Of a stretch of DNA of 64,000 nucleotides, positions 15,275 to 24,192 are shown one piece after another (within the stretch, counting starts at the first letter, position 1; each line of letters begins with the position of its first letter). The position numbers and the translations under genes were made by a program. The DNA is taken from the NCBI GenBank assembly GCA_030913385.1, contig CP133159.1:2502584-2566583 (forward strand), written 5' to 3'. Under the pieces are notes generated by a model. It searched no databases and was not told the DNA's origin. It worked only from the letters and a program-made list of their open reading frames with translations. Origin of the DNA: Cytophagaceae bacterium ABcell3 (GTDB lineage Bacteria; Bacteroidota; Bacteroidia; Cytophagales; Cytophagaceae).

Positions 15275-16708
15275 ATGTTATTTAATTCGTTCGAATTTTT
15301 AATCTTTCTACCTGTTGTTTTTCTGTTATACTGGTTTGTTTTTCAGAAGAATATAAAGGCTAGGAACCTCTTTTTGCTGGTAGTGAGTTACGTTTTTTAT
15401 GGATGGTGGGACTGGAGGTTTTTATTATTGATCTTTGCCAGCTCGTTGATAGACTTTATTCTAGGAAGTGCTATTTCCAAGTCAAGGGAGAAGAATCTCA
15501 GGCGTGTGTACCTTTCGCTCAGTATTTTGTTTAACCTAGGTTGTTTGGGGCTGTTCAAATATTACAATTTTTTCATAGAGTCTTTTGTGGAAATGACTGC
15601 TGCCTTCGGGTTGCAGGCAAATGTTACCTCTTTGTCGCTGATATTGCCTGTAGGTATTAGTTTTTACACCTTTCAGACGCTAAGTTATACCATTGATGTT
15701 TATAGAAAGCAAATTGATGCAGTAAAGGATCCGGTCGTTTTTTTTGCTTTTGTAAGCTTTTTACCTCAATTGGTGGCTGGCCCAATAGAACGGGCTCGGA
15801 ACCTTATCCCGCAATTTCAGGGGCAAAAAATTTTTGATTATGATAAAGCTGTCAATGGCATGCGCCTTATTTTGTGGGGCTTGTTCAAAAAAGTGGTTAT
15901 TGCAGATGGGGCTGCTCTAGCGGTAGAGCGTATTTTCAGCAATTATGAGTCAATGTCTGTTGCTTATTTGGCACTAGGGGCGATATTGTTTGCTGTACAG
16001 ATTTACGGAGACTTTTCAGGTTACTCTGATATAGCCATTGGCGTGGCCGCTTTGTTGGGTTTTAATCTTATGGTGAATTTTAAAACACCTTATTTTTCAA
16101 GAGATATAAGTGAATTTTGGCGACGGTGGCATATTTCTTTATCAACCTGGTTTAGAGATTATCTATACATTCCCATAGGAGGCAACCGGGGAACTATGCT
16201 TAAAGTGGTAAGAAATACCTTTGTGATTTTCCTTGTCAGTGGTTTTTGGCATGGTGCTAATTGGACGTATATTTTCTGGGGCGGGTTAAACGCACTTTAC
16301 TTTCTTCCCTTACTGCTTGCTAATAGAAACCGTAAGCACCTAGACACCGTAGCAGAAAATAGGTATTTGCCTAGCATGAAAGAAATATTGCAAATGACTT
16401 TCACTTTCGTATTGGTATGTTTTGCTTGGATTTTCTTCAGGGCGGAGAGCCTTAGTCATGCTTTTGGGTACATTCAAGGGTTTTGGGCGAACCCTTTGTG
16501 GGAGTCTAAACTTGTTATTTCTGTCCATTACTTTTACATGTTAGGTGTTTTTTTATTGATAGAATGGTTGATTAGGGAAAAAGGTTTTTCAGCTACAGTA
16601 GCCGATAGTTCTGTTTTCTTACGAAGATGTACATATACGATGCTTTTTCTATGTATTGTGTTTTTTGGTGTATTCAATGGTTCTGAGTTCATATATTTTC
16701 AGTTTTAG
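15275..16708 (+). CDS. MBOAT family O-acyltransferase (AlgI-like)
   Basis: The 477-aa polytopic membrane protein opens with the hallmark MLFNSFEFLIFLPVVFLLYW and contains QLVAGPIERARNLIPQF and SEFWRRWHISLSTWFRDYLY. The catalytic His326 sits in SGFWHGANWTYIFWG. AlgI-type MBOATs move acetyl groups across the inner membrane to O-acetylate polysaccharides. The next gene, two nucleotides downstream, is the likely periplasmic partner. The substrate, an exopolysaccharide or cell-wall polymer, cannot be told from the window because no polymer synthesis genes are adjacent. Confidence 0.93.
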   Translation: MLFNSFEFLIFLPVVFLLYWFVFQKNIKARNLFLLVVSYVFYGWWDWRFLLLIFASSLIDFILGSAISKSREKNLRRVYLSLSILFNLGCLGLFKYYNFFIESFVEMTAAFGLQANVTSLSLILPVGISFYTFQTLSYTIDVYRKQIDAVKDPVVFFAFVSFLPQLVAGPIERARNLIPQFQGQKIFDYDKAVNGMRLILWGLFKKVVIADGAALAVERIFSNYESMSVAYLALGAILFAVQIYGDFSGYSDIAIGVAALLGFNLMVNFKTPYFSRDISEFWRRWHISLSTWFRDYLYIPIGGNRGTMLKVVRNTFVIFLVSGFWHGANWTYIFWGGLNALYFLPLLLANRNRKHLDTVAENRYLPSMKEILQMTFTFVLVCFAWIFFRAESLSHAFGYIQGFWANPLWESKLVISVHYFYMLGVFLLIEWLIREKGFSATVADSSVFLRRCTYTMLFLCIVFFGVFNGSEFIYFQF

Positions 16709-16710
16709 TT

Positions 16711-17709
16711 ATGAGGAAGTTTGTTTTTAATTTATTGAAGACTTTGGCCTATTTGGGACTTTCTTATGTGATGTTTGTCTGTGCTTTAGTTTTTACAGGA
16801 GATGGGTATTTGCAAAACATTGTAGATGCCAGGGGAGGGGTAGGACATAGTTTAGTGCGCTTTAGTGAAGCTGAAAACGTTTCTGATGTAGATGTTTGTT
16901 TTATAGGCTCTTCTCACGCCTACAGGGGTTTTGATACCAGGTTTTTTGATAAGGAAGGTTTGTCTGCTGTAAATCTTGGTTCTCCTATACAAACACCTTT
17001 TAATACCTATTTTGTGCTGAATGAATATTTGGAAAAGGTTAATCCTAAAGTAGTTGTAATAGAAACTTATTGGAACATGTTGGTCAATGACGGTACAGAG
17101 TCGGCTATAGATCTTATATCTAATATTGGTTTTACAAGCAATATGCTTGAAATGGCCTGGGAGAAAAAACGTGATATCAGGTTTCTGAACTCTGCTTTTT
17201 TAGGTTGGTTGAAATATAGCTTTTTTGATGTTGCACAAAAGGATATTCCGCATGATATTTATATATCAGGTGGCTTTGTTATGTCCGATACCATTGCCAA
17301 CCTGCCAGGTTTCGAACGTAAAATATTGTCTTCTAAATGGGACGTGCATCCAGTGCAAATGGAATATTTGGGTAAAATTCTCGATTTGTGCCAGTCTAAA
17401 AATATTCGGGTAATGCTGGTTTCCGCTCCTGTTACCAGAGAATTGTATCATTCGGTTCAAAAAGATTATGAAGCTAAGTATTATAACCCTATTCATGACC
17501 TCGCTGTAAGATATGGTATTCCTTTTTGGGATTATAATTACTCAGAAGACGTAAAACTAGACGCTTTAACGCACTTTTTTGATACTAACCACTTAACTCA
17601 AGCTGGTGTAGAGCTTTTTAACCAGCATTTTATAAGTAGGTTTAAAAGAGAAGTGTATGAAGTTGATTTAATGGCAGAAACAGTTGAAGAGGAAGTAAAT
17701 ATATTGTAA
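16711..17709 (+). CDS. SGNH-type O-acetyltransferase partner of the MBOAT protein
   Basis: The 332-aa protein has an N-terminal membrane anchor (about residues 8-30) and an extracytoplasmic SGNH-like domain. Block I is CFIGSSHAYRGFD (around residues 64-76). The terminal catalytic pair lies in DTNHLTQAGVELF near residue 295. It resembles AlgJ/AlgX/DltD-like partners of MBOAT proteins, which transfer the acetyl group to the polymer. Two nucleotides separate it from the MBOAT stop, so they are very probably co-translated. Confidence 0.8.
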   Translation: MRKFVFNLLKTLAYLGLSYVMFVCALVFTGDGYLQNIVDARGGVGHSLVRFSEAENVSDVDVCFIGSSHAYRGFDTRFFDKEGLSAVNLGSPIQTPFNTYFVLNEYLEKVNPKVVVIETYWNMLVNDGTESAIDLISNIGFTSNMLEMAWEKKRDIRFLNSAFLGWLKYSFFDVAQKDIPHDIYISGGFVMSDTIANLPGFERKILSSKWDVHPVQMEYLGKILDLCQSKNIRVMLVSAPVTRELYHSVQKDYEAKYYNPIHDLAVRYGIPFWDYNYSEDVKLDALTHFFDTNHLTQAGVELFNQHFISRFKREVYEVDLMAETVEEEVNIL

Positions 17710-17811
17710 TGGATATTTGACGTATATAATTATCTCTTATTTGTCTCTGATGCCTTTGGCCTAGTTTTCAGTGTTTACCTAAAGTTGCTCAGACCTGCTA
17801 TTTTTTGGATT

Positions 17812-17842
17812 AAGCCAGAAGCCCTTGTGGGCTCCTGCTTTT
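17812..17842. terminator. Bidirectional hairpin between convergent genes
   Basis: AAGCCAGAAGCCC-TTGT-GGGCTCCTGCTT forms an imperfect stem between the plus-strand SGNH gene and the minus-strand DUF4136 gene. A short T run follows on the plus side and T-rich sequence on the minus side. Confidence 0.65.
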
Positions 17843-18497
17843 ACTCTCTATCTACCGGAAAGTCCTCAAACATGATGCAAACATGTCTAGGAATTCTTTC
17901 TTGGAATCTTTGCGGATTGTTGACCCTTTTTTCTATGCCGCCTCTCCAAATGTGTTGATTGTTTCTTCTGTCAAACATATCGACCACAATAGTTGCGTAC
18001 TGGTAATGTACTTGCCTGACGCCATGGCCCCAGCCGCCCCAGCCGCCATATGGATGGCCCCAGCCACCCCAGCCGCCCCAAGCGCCCCAGGGATGTCCCC
18101 AAGCACCCCAGCCGCGATATGGATGACCCCAGCCGTAAAATCCAGGGCCCCACATGCCGCCCCAGCCAAAGGCTGGTCCTGTGGTAATCATTTCACGGCG
18201 TGTCTCGGTTTCTGTATCTACCCTAAGCAGAATGTCTGGATTTTCGGTGTCAAGCTCAAACCCTCTTTCGCGCATTTGGGTGTTTACTGCACTTTTTATG
18301 TTCTCAATATGAATTTCTGAATTGATCCTTAGATTATTTCCATTTTCGTCATCATCTTCTTCTGTTGGTACCCAGGCGTATGTATTATATTGTTCATAAT
18401 CATGCCCTTCTACTTTTTCGTCAAAGTAGCTAGCCCGCCTACATGAAGCGACCACTACCAACATTGCCAAAACACTTAAATACAAACGTAGTTTCAT
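17841..18497 (-). CDS. DUF4136 lipoprotein with a Gly/Trp/His-rich insert
   Basis: The 218-aa protein has a lipoprotein signal (MLVVVASCRR, Cys19) and the DUF4136 fold. The start is YEQYNTYAWVPTEED and the end is IWRGGIEKRVNNPQRFQERI. Between residues about 110 and 160 there is a low-complexity run built of GWG, HPY, GGWGGWGH and similar units. DUF4136 proteins are outer-membrane or periplasmic lipoproteins of unknown function in Bacteroidota. A shorter paralogue without the repeat is at 51561-52172. The insert is expected to be flexible and aromatic. Confidence 0.85.
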   Translation of the reverse strand: MKLRLYLSVLAMLVVVASCRRASYFDEKVEGHDYEQYNTYAWVPTEEDDDENGNNLRINSEIHIENIKSAVNTQMRERGFELDTENPDILLRVDTETETRREMITTGPAFGWGGMWGPGFYGWGHPYRGWGAWGHPWGAWGGWGGWGHPYGGWGGWGHGVRQVHYQYATIVVDMFDRRNNQHIWRGGIEKRVNNPQRFQERIPRHVCIMFEDFPVDRE

Positions 18498-18711
18498 TCC
18501 TTTCCCGATTTATCTAACCCTCCTTTTATTAAACAAATAAAGATATAGAAAATGTTTAAAGTGGTGTTTTTATGAGTTGTTTGTGCTGATTATTGTAGAT
18601 GTCAACAATGCGTTTTAAACTTGGGTATAGTATGATCATCAATGTGTTGCATGTTCTAAAATGGGCGGTTAAAGACAACATTAGGGTGTGTTGTTGTTTT
18701 ATTGGTGTTGA

Positions 18712-19023
18712 CTATTTTATTTTATCGTATATTTTGTTGAATATTAGCATTACGGTATTTATTCCTGATGCGGCCAAAACAGTAAATAGTACTATAGGAA
18801 AAGTTAGTAGTGTGAAGTCTTCAAGACCTGAAAAGTGTCCCGTGATGTATATAATCGTGCCCCACCAAGGAGTCATGCATATAGGACAGTCAAACAAAGG
18901 TTTTCTTACAGACTCTGGCAACACCATTAACTTCTCTTTGATTCCATAGAAAATCATTCCCCTCCACGTAGTTGCTTTTATAAAATAAACTATAAATGCA
19001 ACTATAAATGCCGTCTGTAACAT
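18712..19023 (-). CDS. Small membrane protein with a CPIC motif
   Basis: The 103-aa protein has three hydrophobic segments. A central loop reads KPLFDCPICMTPWWGTII. The CPxC pair before an aromatic membrane entry recalls DUF1360-like small membrane proteins, but the assignment is tentative. It stands alone on the minus strand, 59 bp after the stop of the next cytochrome gene, and could share its transcript. Confidence 0.6.
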   Translation of the reverse strand: MLQTAFIVAFIVYFIKATTWRGMIFYGIKEKLMVLPESVRKPLFDCPICMTPWWGTIIYITGHFSGLEDFTLLTFPIVLFTVLAASGINTVMLIFNKIYDKIK

Positions 19024-19082
19024 AAAACCTTTGTTTGTTCAATTCTTGTTTTTGTTTTTGAAAACCACTTTTATAATATTAA

Positions 19083-19436
19083 TTAATTCGCACTCTCTTT
19101 GGTTATGTAATCTAATACTTCTTTTATTTCGGCATCTGATAAATTTTGGTCAGGCATCATTACCTGATTGTATTTGTTGAATAAATCATTAGCAGTTTTG
19201 TCTCCGTTTTTGATCATTTTTTGAGGAGATTTAATAAATTCAATTAGCCATTCCTCATCACGATTTTCCGTAATGTTTTTTAAATCTGGGCCAGTTATGT
19301 CTCCACCTCCAATAGTATGACAAGCAGTGCAATTTTGGGTGAATGTTTTTTCTCCATCATCATTAGTTGTAAAATTAAAGCTGAAAATAATCGGAATTAC
19401 TAGAGATGAAATTAAGTAAGTTGTTAGCTTTCTCAT
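19083..19436 (-). CDS. Periplasmic class I cytochrome c
   Basis: The start at 19436 gives a signal peptide (MRKLTTYLISSLVIPIIFSF) and a mature domain of about 95 aa. The haem site is CTACH, followed by the usual GPDLKNI segment. The likely axial Met lies in NQVMMPDQNLSD, and the C-terminal helix is EIKEVLDYITK. It is a soluble electron carrier in the periplasm. Two CRP/FNR-like palindromes stand upstream (19500-19511 and 19541-19552), which suggests redox- or NO-responsive control. Confidence 0.9.
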   Translation of the reverse strand: MRKLTTYLISSLVIPIIFSFNFTTNDDGEKTFTQNCTACHTIGGGDITGPDLKNITENRDEEWLIEFIKSPQKMIKNGDKTANDLFNKYNQVMMPDQNLSDAEIKEVLDYITKESAN

Positions 19437-19499
19437 AATGTTTAAGTTTTCTGTTAGTATTACCTGCTTAACTTTTGTATTGAACAAAGGTTCTAAAGA

Positions 19500-19511
19500 T
19501 GATATTTATCA
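19500..19511. promoter_or_regulatory. CRP/FNR-like palindrome TGATATTTATCA
   Basis: The arms TGAT and ATCA surround four A/T bases, the layout of FNR/CRP-family boxes. It lies 63 bp upstream of the cytochrome c start at 19436. Confidence 0.5.
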
Positions 19512-19540
19512 TCTTTTGTAGTGAATTTTTTATTAAATAT

Positions 19541-19552
19541 TGATATATATCA
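19541..19552. promoter_or_regulatory. CRP/FNR-like palindrome TGATATATATCA
   Basis: This perfect TGAT-ATAT-ATCA palindrome lies in the divergent space between the cytochrome c gene and the beta-propeller gene. The same 12-mer recurs at 23675-23686 and, within one base of its edges, at 23708-23719. Confidence 0.55.
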
Positions 19553-19653
19553 TTGTTAAATAAGTTTTTTGTATACGTGATAGATTAACTTAAACGGAGA
19601 AGAACAAATGGGATTATTGGTAGTTAAAATGGCATAACCAAAATCGTTTTTTT

Positions 19654-21576
19654 ATGAAAGTATATTCTACTTTATTCTCAGTTTTTAGAAGTGTTAATAA
19701 GCTATTAGTTGTCTTTTTATGTGTGTTTTTTTATAGTAGTAATGCGCAGGATTTTTCTGAAAGTAAACTAAAAAATTTTTCCATTCATAACCCTACATCC
19801 TTACAATTTGGCCCTGATGGAAGGCTTTATGTTTCTCAGCAAAATGGTTTAATTAAAATATTTGAAATAGAGAAAAAAGACTCTAGTTCTTATGAGGTCA
19901 CATCTACGGAAACTGTAAACCTTGTACAGAAAATTCCTAATCATAATGATGACGGTTCACCTAATCCGGAGGTAAATACACGGTTGGTTACAGGGATTTT
20001 TGTGGCAGGTACAGAGTCAAATCCGGTTATATTTGTTTCATCGAGCGATAGTCGAATAGGTGGAGGTGCGTTGGGTACAATGGATCTTTGTACCAATTCT
20101 GGTATTATATCTAAATTGAGCAAAGAGAAAGGCAATTGGGAGAAAGTCGACCTTGTGAGGGGTTTGCCTAGGAGCCAAGAAAACCACGCGCCAAACGGTT
20201 TGCAGTTTGATGAAGATAATAACCGACTTTTTGCTGTAATAGGAGGGATTACCAATGCAGGAGGACCATCTTCTATGTTTGGTATGACCAACGAATACGC
20301 ATTGTCGGCTGCCATTTTAAGCATAGATCTCGATGCTATAGAGGCTATGTCCATCAAGGATGATCCAACAGGTAATCACCCTTATAAGTATGACCTTCCA
20401 ACACTTGATGACCCTACACGGGAAAACAATGCAGATGGGTCCGATGTCAACGATCCTTGGGGTGGGAACCGTGGTTTGAACCAGGCAAAAATTGATCCTG
20501 ACGGGCCTGTTCAGGTATATGCTTCTGGTTTTAGAAACACCTATGATATTTTAATTACCAGCACTCCCGGTCGCGAAGGTAACATGTATGCCATTGATAA
20601 TGGTGCTAATCCAGGGTATGGAGGTTTTCCTTACAATGAAGGTCCAGATGGTACGGTTACCAATAATTATGATCCTGACGAACCGGGGTCTTTGGGGCCT
20701 GGAGAAAACTCGCCTATGGTCAATAATTTAGATGGTATGCACTTTATTGGAAACATTAATGACTATGATGAAGGTAGCTATTATGGTGGACACCCTAATC
20801 CTGTGAGGGCAAATCCTGAAGGTGCCGGTCTTTTTACACACTTTGGCGGTGAAGATGAAGAGGGCGTTTGGAGATCAAGCACCACTGATTCTGATTATCC
20901 TTTGCCGAATGATTGGCCACCTGTTCCAGTAGATATGGCAAATCCTGCTGAAGGTGAATATCAAAACCCAGGTGAAGAAGATCCGTCTTTGGTGACTTTT
21001 ACAACTTCAACCAATGGCATGTGTGAGTATAAAGCCTCAAACTATGATATGAAAGGCGATATTTTAACTGTGGGCTATAGTATAACTGGTCCTGTATACC
21101 ATATTAAACTTAATGAATCTGGGAGCAGTGTAGTTAATAACTTGGGCGACCGAAAACTCTATGACGATTCGCTATTTGCTTCTGGTATGGACAAACCATT
21201 GGATATTACATGTCAAGGAGATGATGACGTTTTTCCTGGTAGTGTTTGGATTGCTGGCTATGGCGATGACCATATCTTTATTTATGAACCTATGGAAAAG
21301 GTTACTGCTAGTAGAGTGGAAAAAGATTACACCTTTAAGTTATACCCAAACCCTGTTAATGATCGCTTGTTTTTGAATGTAAATGCTGATTCTGATCCAC
21401 AGTATCAGGTAGAAATATATAATGAGCTTGGGCAGGTGTTGTTAGATAAGCAGTTTTACATTACGTCAGGTGCTTCTGAAGAAGTGTTAGACATTTCCAG
21501 TTTTTCACCTGGTGTGTATCAGGTAAAGGTTACTTTCGATTCTGGCTATGAGGTCGTTAAGGTGGTTAAGCTTTAG
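19654..21576 (+). CDS. Secreted beta-propeller protein with T9SS sorting domain (sugar dehydrogenase-like)
   Basis: The 640-aa protein has a signal peptide ending near SNAQ (about residue 32). A propeller domain (about 40-550) shows FGPDGRLYVSQQNGLIKIFE, YASGFRNTYDILI and YAIDNGANPGYGG, resembling the glucose/sorbosone dehydrogenase fold. The C-terminal 80 residues are a type A T9SS sorting domain (FKLYPNPVNDRLFLN ... LDISSFSPGVYQVKV). It should cross the outer membrane by the type IX system and be released or attached at the surface. A substrate or PQQ-binding activity is not proven, and it could be an adhesive or binding propeller only. Confidence 0.85.
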   Translation: MKVYSTLFSVFRSVNKLLVVFLCVFFYSSNAQDFSESKLKNFSIHNPTSLQFGPDGRLYVSQQNGLIKIFEIEKKDSSSYEVTSTETVNLVQKIPNHNDDGSPNPEVNTRLVTGIFVAGTESNPVIFVSSSDSRIGGGALGTMDLCTNSGIISKLSKEKGNWEKVDLVRGLPRSQENHAPNGLQFDEDNNRLFAVIGGITNAGGPSSMFGMTNEYALSAAILSIDLDAIEAMSIKDDPTGNHPYKYDLPTLDDPTRENNADGSDVNDPWGGNRGLNQAKIDPDGPVQVYASGFRNTYDILITSTPGREGNMYAIDNGANPGYGGFPYNEGPDGTVTNNYDPDEPGSLGPGENSPMVNNLDGMHFIGNINDYDEGSYYGGHPNPVRANPEGAGLFTHFGGEDEEGVWRSSTTDSDYPLPNDWPPVPVDMANPAEGEYQNPGEEDPSLVTFTTSTNGMCEYKASNYDMKGDILTVGYSITGPVYHIKLNESGSSVVNNLGDRKLYDDSLFASGMDKPLDITCQGDDDVFPGSVWIAGYGDDHIFIYEPMEKVTASRVEKDYTFKLYPNPVNDRLFLNVNADSDPQYQVEIYNELGQVLLDKQFYITSGASEEVLDISSFSPGVYQVKVTFDSGYEVVKVVKL

Positions 21577-21643
21577 CCGTTTTATAGTTTTATGGTTTCT
21601 GCTTATTTTACTGCATGTTGAATAGGTTTTAGTGTAGTGTTAT

Positions 21644-21674
21644 GATAGGAGAGGGGCGTTCCCTTTCCTATTTT
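21644..21674 (+). terminator. Rho-independent terminator after the beta-propeller gene
   Basis: GATAGGAGAGGG-GCGTT-CCCTTTCCTAT forms a strong stem, followed by TTTATTTT on the plus strand. It lies 68 bp after the stop codon. Confidence 0.8.
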
Positions 21675-22120
21675 ATTTTCCGGCCAATACTAAAGGTGTT
21701 GAACATTCTAATTTATTTACATTTAGGTCGATAGGTGTTTTTCTGCCACAATACGCTAACATGTAGCTTAGTACCAAAGTTTTACCAGTTAAAATGTATT
21801 GCATAATTCAGGTTTAGATAGCCTTTTTCCTGCTTTAAAAGTGGTTTTTTTTATAGCTTTGGGTCAAGGTTTTGTATTCTTGCAGTGTTCTTGTTTTCGT
21901 ATTGGAATCAATCATTTTTCGAAAAGTTAGACCTCTTGGATCCGCAAATGAAATCTCATTGCAGGGTCTTCTAGGTGTTGTTTACTTTATTTTTAGTTGG
22001 TCATCATGTATGGTGTTTTACATTAGGCTTTTTTAGTTGTCTAGTTGAAAAAAAAGAGAATGTGCGTTTTGTCTTGCTATGACCATCACTTTGCTTTATT
22101 AGGATTAAAGTGAAAAGAGA
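21675..22120. other. Gene-free region with a single MITE-like end
   Basis: TATTGCATAATTCAGGTT at 21797-21814 matches the terminal repeat of the MITE-like elements at 24024-24192 and 28214-28340, but no partner end was found. I see nothing else of note. Confidence 0.5.
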
Positions 22121-22148
22121 AAACCCGCCTCTTTTAAAAGACGGGTTT
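22121..22148 (-). terminator. Terminator of the cytochrome lipoprotein operon
   Basis: AAACCCG at 22121-22127 pairs with CGGGTTT at 22142-22148, with an inner AGAG...CTTT extension. A T-rich run follows on the minus strand. It lies 42 bp downstream of the stop at 22190. Confidence 0.75.
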
Positions 22149-22189
22149 GTTTAGCAAGCGAGCATGAAGAAAATTATAAAGCGTTACTT

Positions 22190-22630
22190 TTAGTTGTTTT
22201 TAGCGCCCTCTTTTATCCAAGTTAGAATTTTGTCCACATCGCTTTCGCTAAGCGGGTTGGCAGGAGGCATTCTTGGGTTTGGATGTTTTATTTCCCTGTA
22301 TAAAGGACTATCCTCTGGACTGCTAGTGTTTACATAACCTTTGGTAGTGAGTATTTCATGTGCACAGCAAGACTCTAGGTTTAGCTGGTGAAATTCACCA
22401 TGGCATGTTACACAGTTTTGGTTGAAAATGGGCTGAATATCATCTTTAAAACTAAATGTATAAGTTTCTGTTTCTTCGTCTGGGTTTTCTTCATCTGAAG
22501 TCTCTTCTTTTTCGTCATCACCATTTTCAGCTATGGGTTCGTCTTCTGGTACAACCAAAGGTCCTTTGTCTTTAGCGCAAGCTAAAAGCAATGCCAAAAT
22601 TAAAAGAGGTATTATGTTCTTTAGTTTCAT
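22190..22630 (-). CDS. c-type cytochrome lipoprotein
   Basis: The 146-aa protein has a lipobox (LLLACAKD, Cys18). A very acidic linker of Glu and Asp covers about residues 28-55. The haem domain starts FKDDIQPIFNQNCVTCHGEF. A later NPRMPPANPLSESDVDKIL segment supplies the probable Met ligand. It is probably anchored in the outer membrane and moves electrons near the surface. One base separates its start codon from the stop of the upstream barrel gene. Confidence 0.88.
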   Translation of the reverse strand: MKLKNIIPLLILALLLACAKDKGPLVVPEDEPIAENGDDEKEETSDEENPDEETETYTFSFKDDIQPIFNQNCVTCHGEFHQLNLESCCAHEILTTKGYVNTSSPEDSPLYREIKHPNPRMPPANPLSESDVDKILTWIKEGAKNN

Positions 22631-22631
22631 A

Positions 22632-23531
22632 TTACTTTTTGTTTCTTTTCCAAAAAACTCTTTTTAAGTTAAATCCTAGCACAAAGTTTCCGTTTAGATA
22701 ATCTGCTTGTTCTGTAGTGAGCAGTTGTTGCTGTAATATATGTTGGCTAGATGTTAAGAATATTTGAAATGTATGTCCAGCCGTTGCTATTTCATATCCT
22801 ATAGATAGTGGATACCTATGATTTGAAAGGTTTTCATTTATAATATATGAGTATTCAAAAATGATAGAAGAAGTTAAACCTGTCTTTATAGATCCTCCAA
22901 TTGGAACGGCCATTACATAGTTGTCTCTTTCTGGCGAAACTAGGTTTCTGTAAACCAATGTAGGCGCCACTTGTAAAGATAACTTATTGCCAAATTTTCG
23001 TGATATTATTAATTGACTATTATAAGCTAATCTGTGCACAAAATGGTATTCGAAAGGCGTATGTCCATCTTCGAAATAAGCATTATCAGGTACTGATGGG
23101 AAGTTGTCAGTTCGTATTGCCGCATTGAAATAAGCAGCAATTGACACAGGTGAACTTTCGTCTTCGGTTTGTTGTGTTACTATATATTTTCCTTCAAAAT
23201 CATATATTTTATTAAACCTTGTTCTTCCCACTCCAATATATAAACGATCTGAAATTGGTATAGCTAAACCTAATCTAATGTTCGATGGTAAATCCATACC
23301 TAAAAACTCCGTTAGTATTTCCCTTCCGGGGCTTACTACACCAAACCTGTGTTTAATATTAAATTCAACAGCATTACTTTGTATTGATTCTGTGGTCTGT
23401 GTATTTATGAGTTCATTACTTCTAAAGTTCTTAATAACTGCCGGTTTTTCACTGTCTTGTCCATAACATATAGTTGTATAAAAACTAATAATTATGAAGA
23501 CTGAATATTTTAAGTATTTTTCTTTTTTCAT
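22632..23531 (-). CDS. DUF5777-type outer-membrane beta-barrel protein
   Basis: The 299-aa protein has a signal peptide ending TICYGQ. Alternating strands are visible, such as NAVEFNIKHRFGVVSPG, LYIGVGRTRFNKIYDF and NSQLIISRKFGNKLSLQVAP. The build matches DUF5777 barrels, which often neighbour c-type cytochromes and YceI-like proteins in Bacteroidota. The next gene is such a cytochrome, so the pair may form a surface electron-transfer or porin unit. Two CRP/FNR-like boxes lie 143 and 176 bp upstream. Confidence 0.75.
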   Translation of the reverse strand: MKKEKYLKYSVFIIISFYTTICYGQDSEKPAVIKNFRSNELINTQTTESIQSNAVEFNIKHRFGVVSPGREILTEFLGMDLPSNIRLGLAIPISDRLYIGVGRTRFNKIYDFEGKYIVTQQTEDESSPVSIAAYFNAAIRTDNFPSVPDNAYFEDGHTPFEYHFVHRLAYNSQLIISRKFGNKLSLQVAPTLVYRNLVSPERDNYVMAVPIGGSIKTGLTSSIIFEYSYIINENLSNHRYPLSIGYEIATAGHTFQIFLTSSQHILQQQLLTTEQADYLNGNFVLGFNLKRVFWKRNKK

Positions 23532-23673
23532 AAAATATCTTATGCTTAAAAACTCAATATTAAGTTTAAATTGATATATTAAAAATGATATAATATTTCA
23601 TAAATCTTATGCTATTAAACTGTAATCATTAATAATAACTTTAGTTGTATATGGTATGTTGGAAGTAATTAGG

Positions 23674-23687
23674 GTGATATATATCAC
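23674..23687. promoter_or_regulatory. CRP/FNR-like palindrome GTGATATATATCAC
   Basis: This is a perfect 14-bp palindrome upstream of the DUF5777-cytochrome operon. Its core 12-mer is the same as the box at 19541-19552. Confidence 0.6.
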
Positions 23688-23706
23688 TGGTTTTCTTTGT
23701 TAAAAA

Positions 23707-23720
23707 GTGATATATATCAT
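23707..23720. promoter_or_regulatory. CRP/FNR-like palindrome GTGATATATATCAT
   Basis: This is the second copy, 33 bp centre to centre from the first, about three helical turns, so two dimers could bind on the same face of the DNA. Confidence 0.58.
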
Positions 23721-23797
23721 TTCTTTTTTGTAGGTTTTAATGCTATAGTTTATTTATGATCTTCTTCCATTGTTGATATGTTGCCCTTCTTTTTTAT

Positions 23798-23820
23798 AAT
23801 CTCTTAATAGAGATTTTTTT
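23798..23820 (+). terminator. Terminator-like hairpin without an upstream gene
   Basis: AATCTC-TTAATA-GAGATT is followed by TTTTT on the plus strand. No plus-strand ORF precedes it. It could end a small RNA that starts near the CRP/FNR boxes, or be chance. Confidence 0.4.
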
Positions 23821-24023
23821 AGTTCAAATACTTTCCTGCACTATTTATAATTAGATTGCTTTTTGGGTAGAAAGGGAAAACTTTTATGGAATAGTAGGGG
23901 GAAGGGAATTTTGTAGGAGCTTTTGATTATAAAACAGGTGTTTATGACAAAAAATAATTGAACCCAAGCAGTTACTCAGGAATATGCAAGGAAGGCAGGT
24001 AATCTTTATGAATCCAGAAGTTA

Positions 24024-24192
24024 AACCTGAAATATGCACTAGAATGTTCTATTGCGTGGCAAAAAATTATCAAATCAGACGCTTTGCTCGCATTTGGTTT
24101 TTAACCATAGAACCACTATGCTTTGCAAACCAAATACGCTGATTTTTTGTTCTTTTGCCCCTCATAACGAAATCTAATGCATAATCCAGGTT
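24024..24192. repeat. MITE-like inverted-repeat element A (169 bp)
   Basis: Terminal inverted repeats are AACCTGAAATATGCACTAGA (24024-24043) and TCTAATGCATAATCCAGGTT (24173-24192). The interior is itself a long imperfect hairpin (AAATCAG...CATTTGGTT pairing with AACCAAATACGCTGATTT) with an inner CATAG-AACCA-CTATG loop. No ORF is present. Related ends occur at 28214-28340 and 21797-21814. Confidence 0.75.

Larger units (their letters stand above)
23532..24023. other. Intergenic region with CRP/FNR-like boxes and a hairpin
   Basis: No protein-coding ORF is supported. The region carries two CRP/FNR-like palindromes and a terminator-like hairpin at 23798-23820. Confidence 0.55.

Noticed and set aside
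17883-18320. Long Pro/Ala-rich ORF on the plus strand
   Set aside because: It is the antisense reading of the Gly/Trp-rich repeat of the DUF4136 lipoprotein, which has a clear signal and family match on the minus strand.
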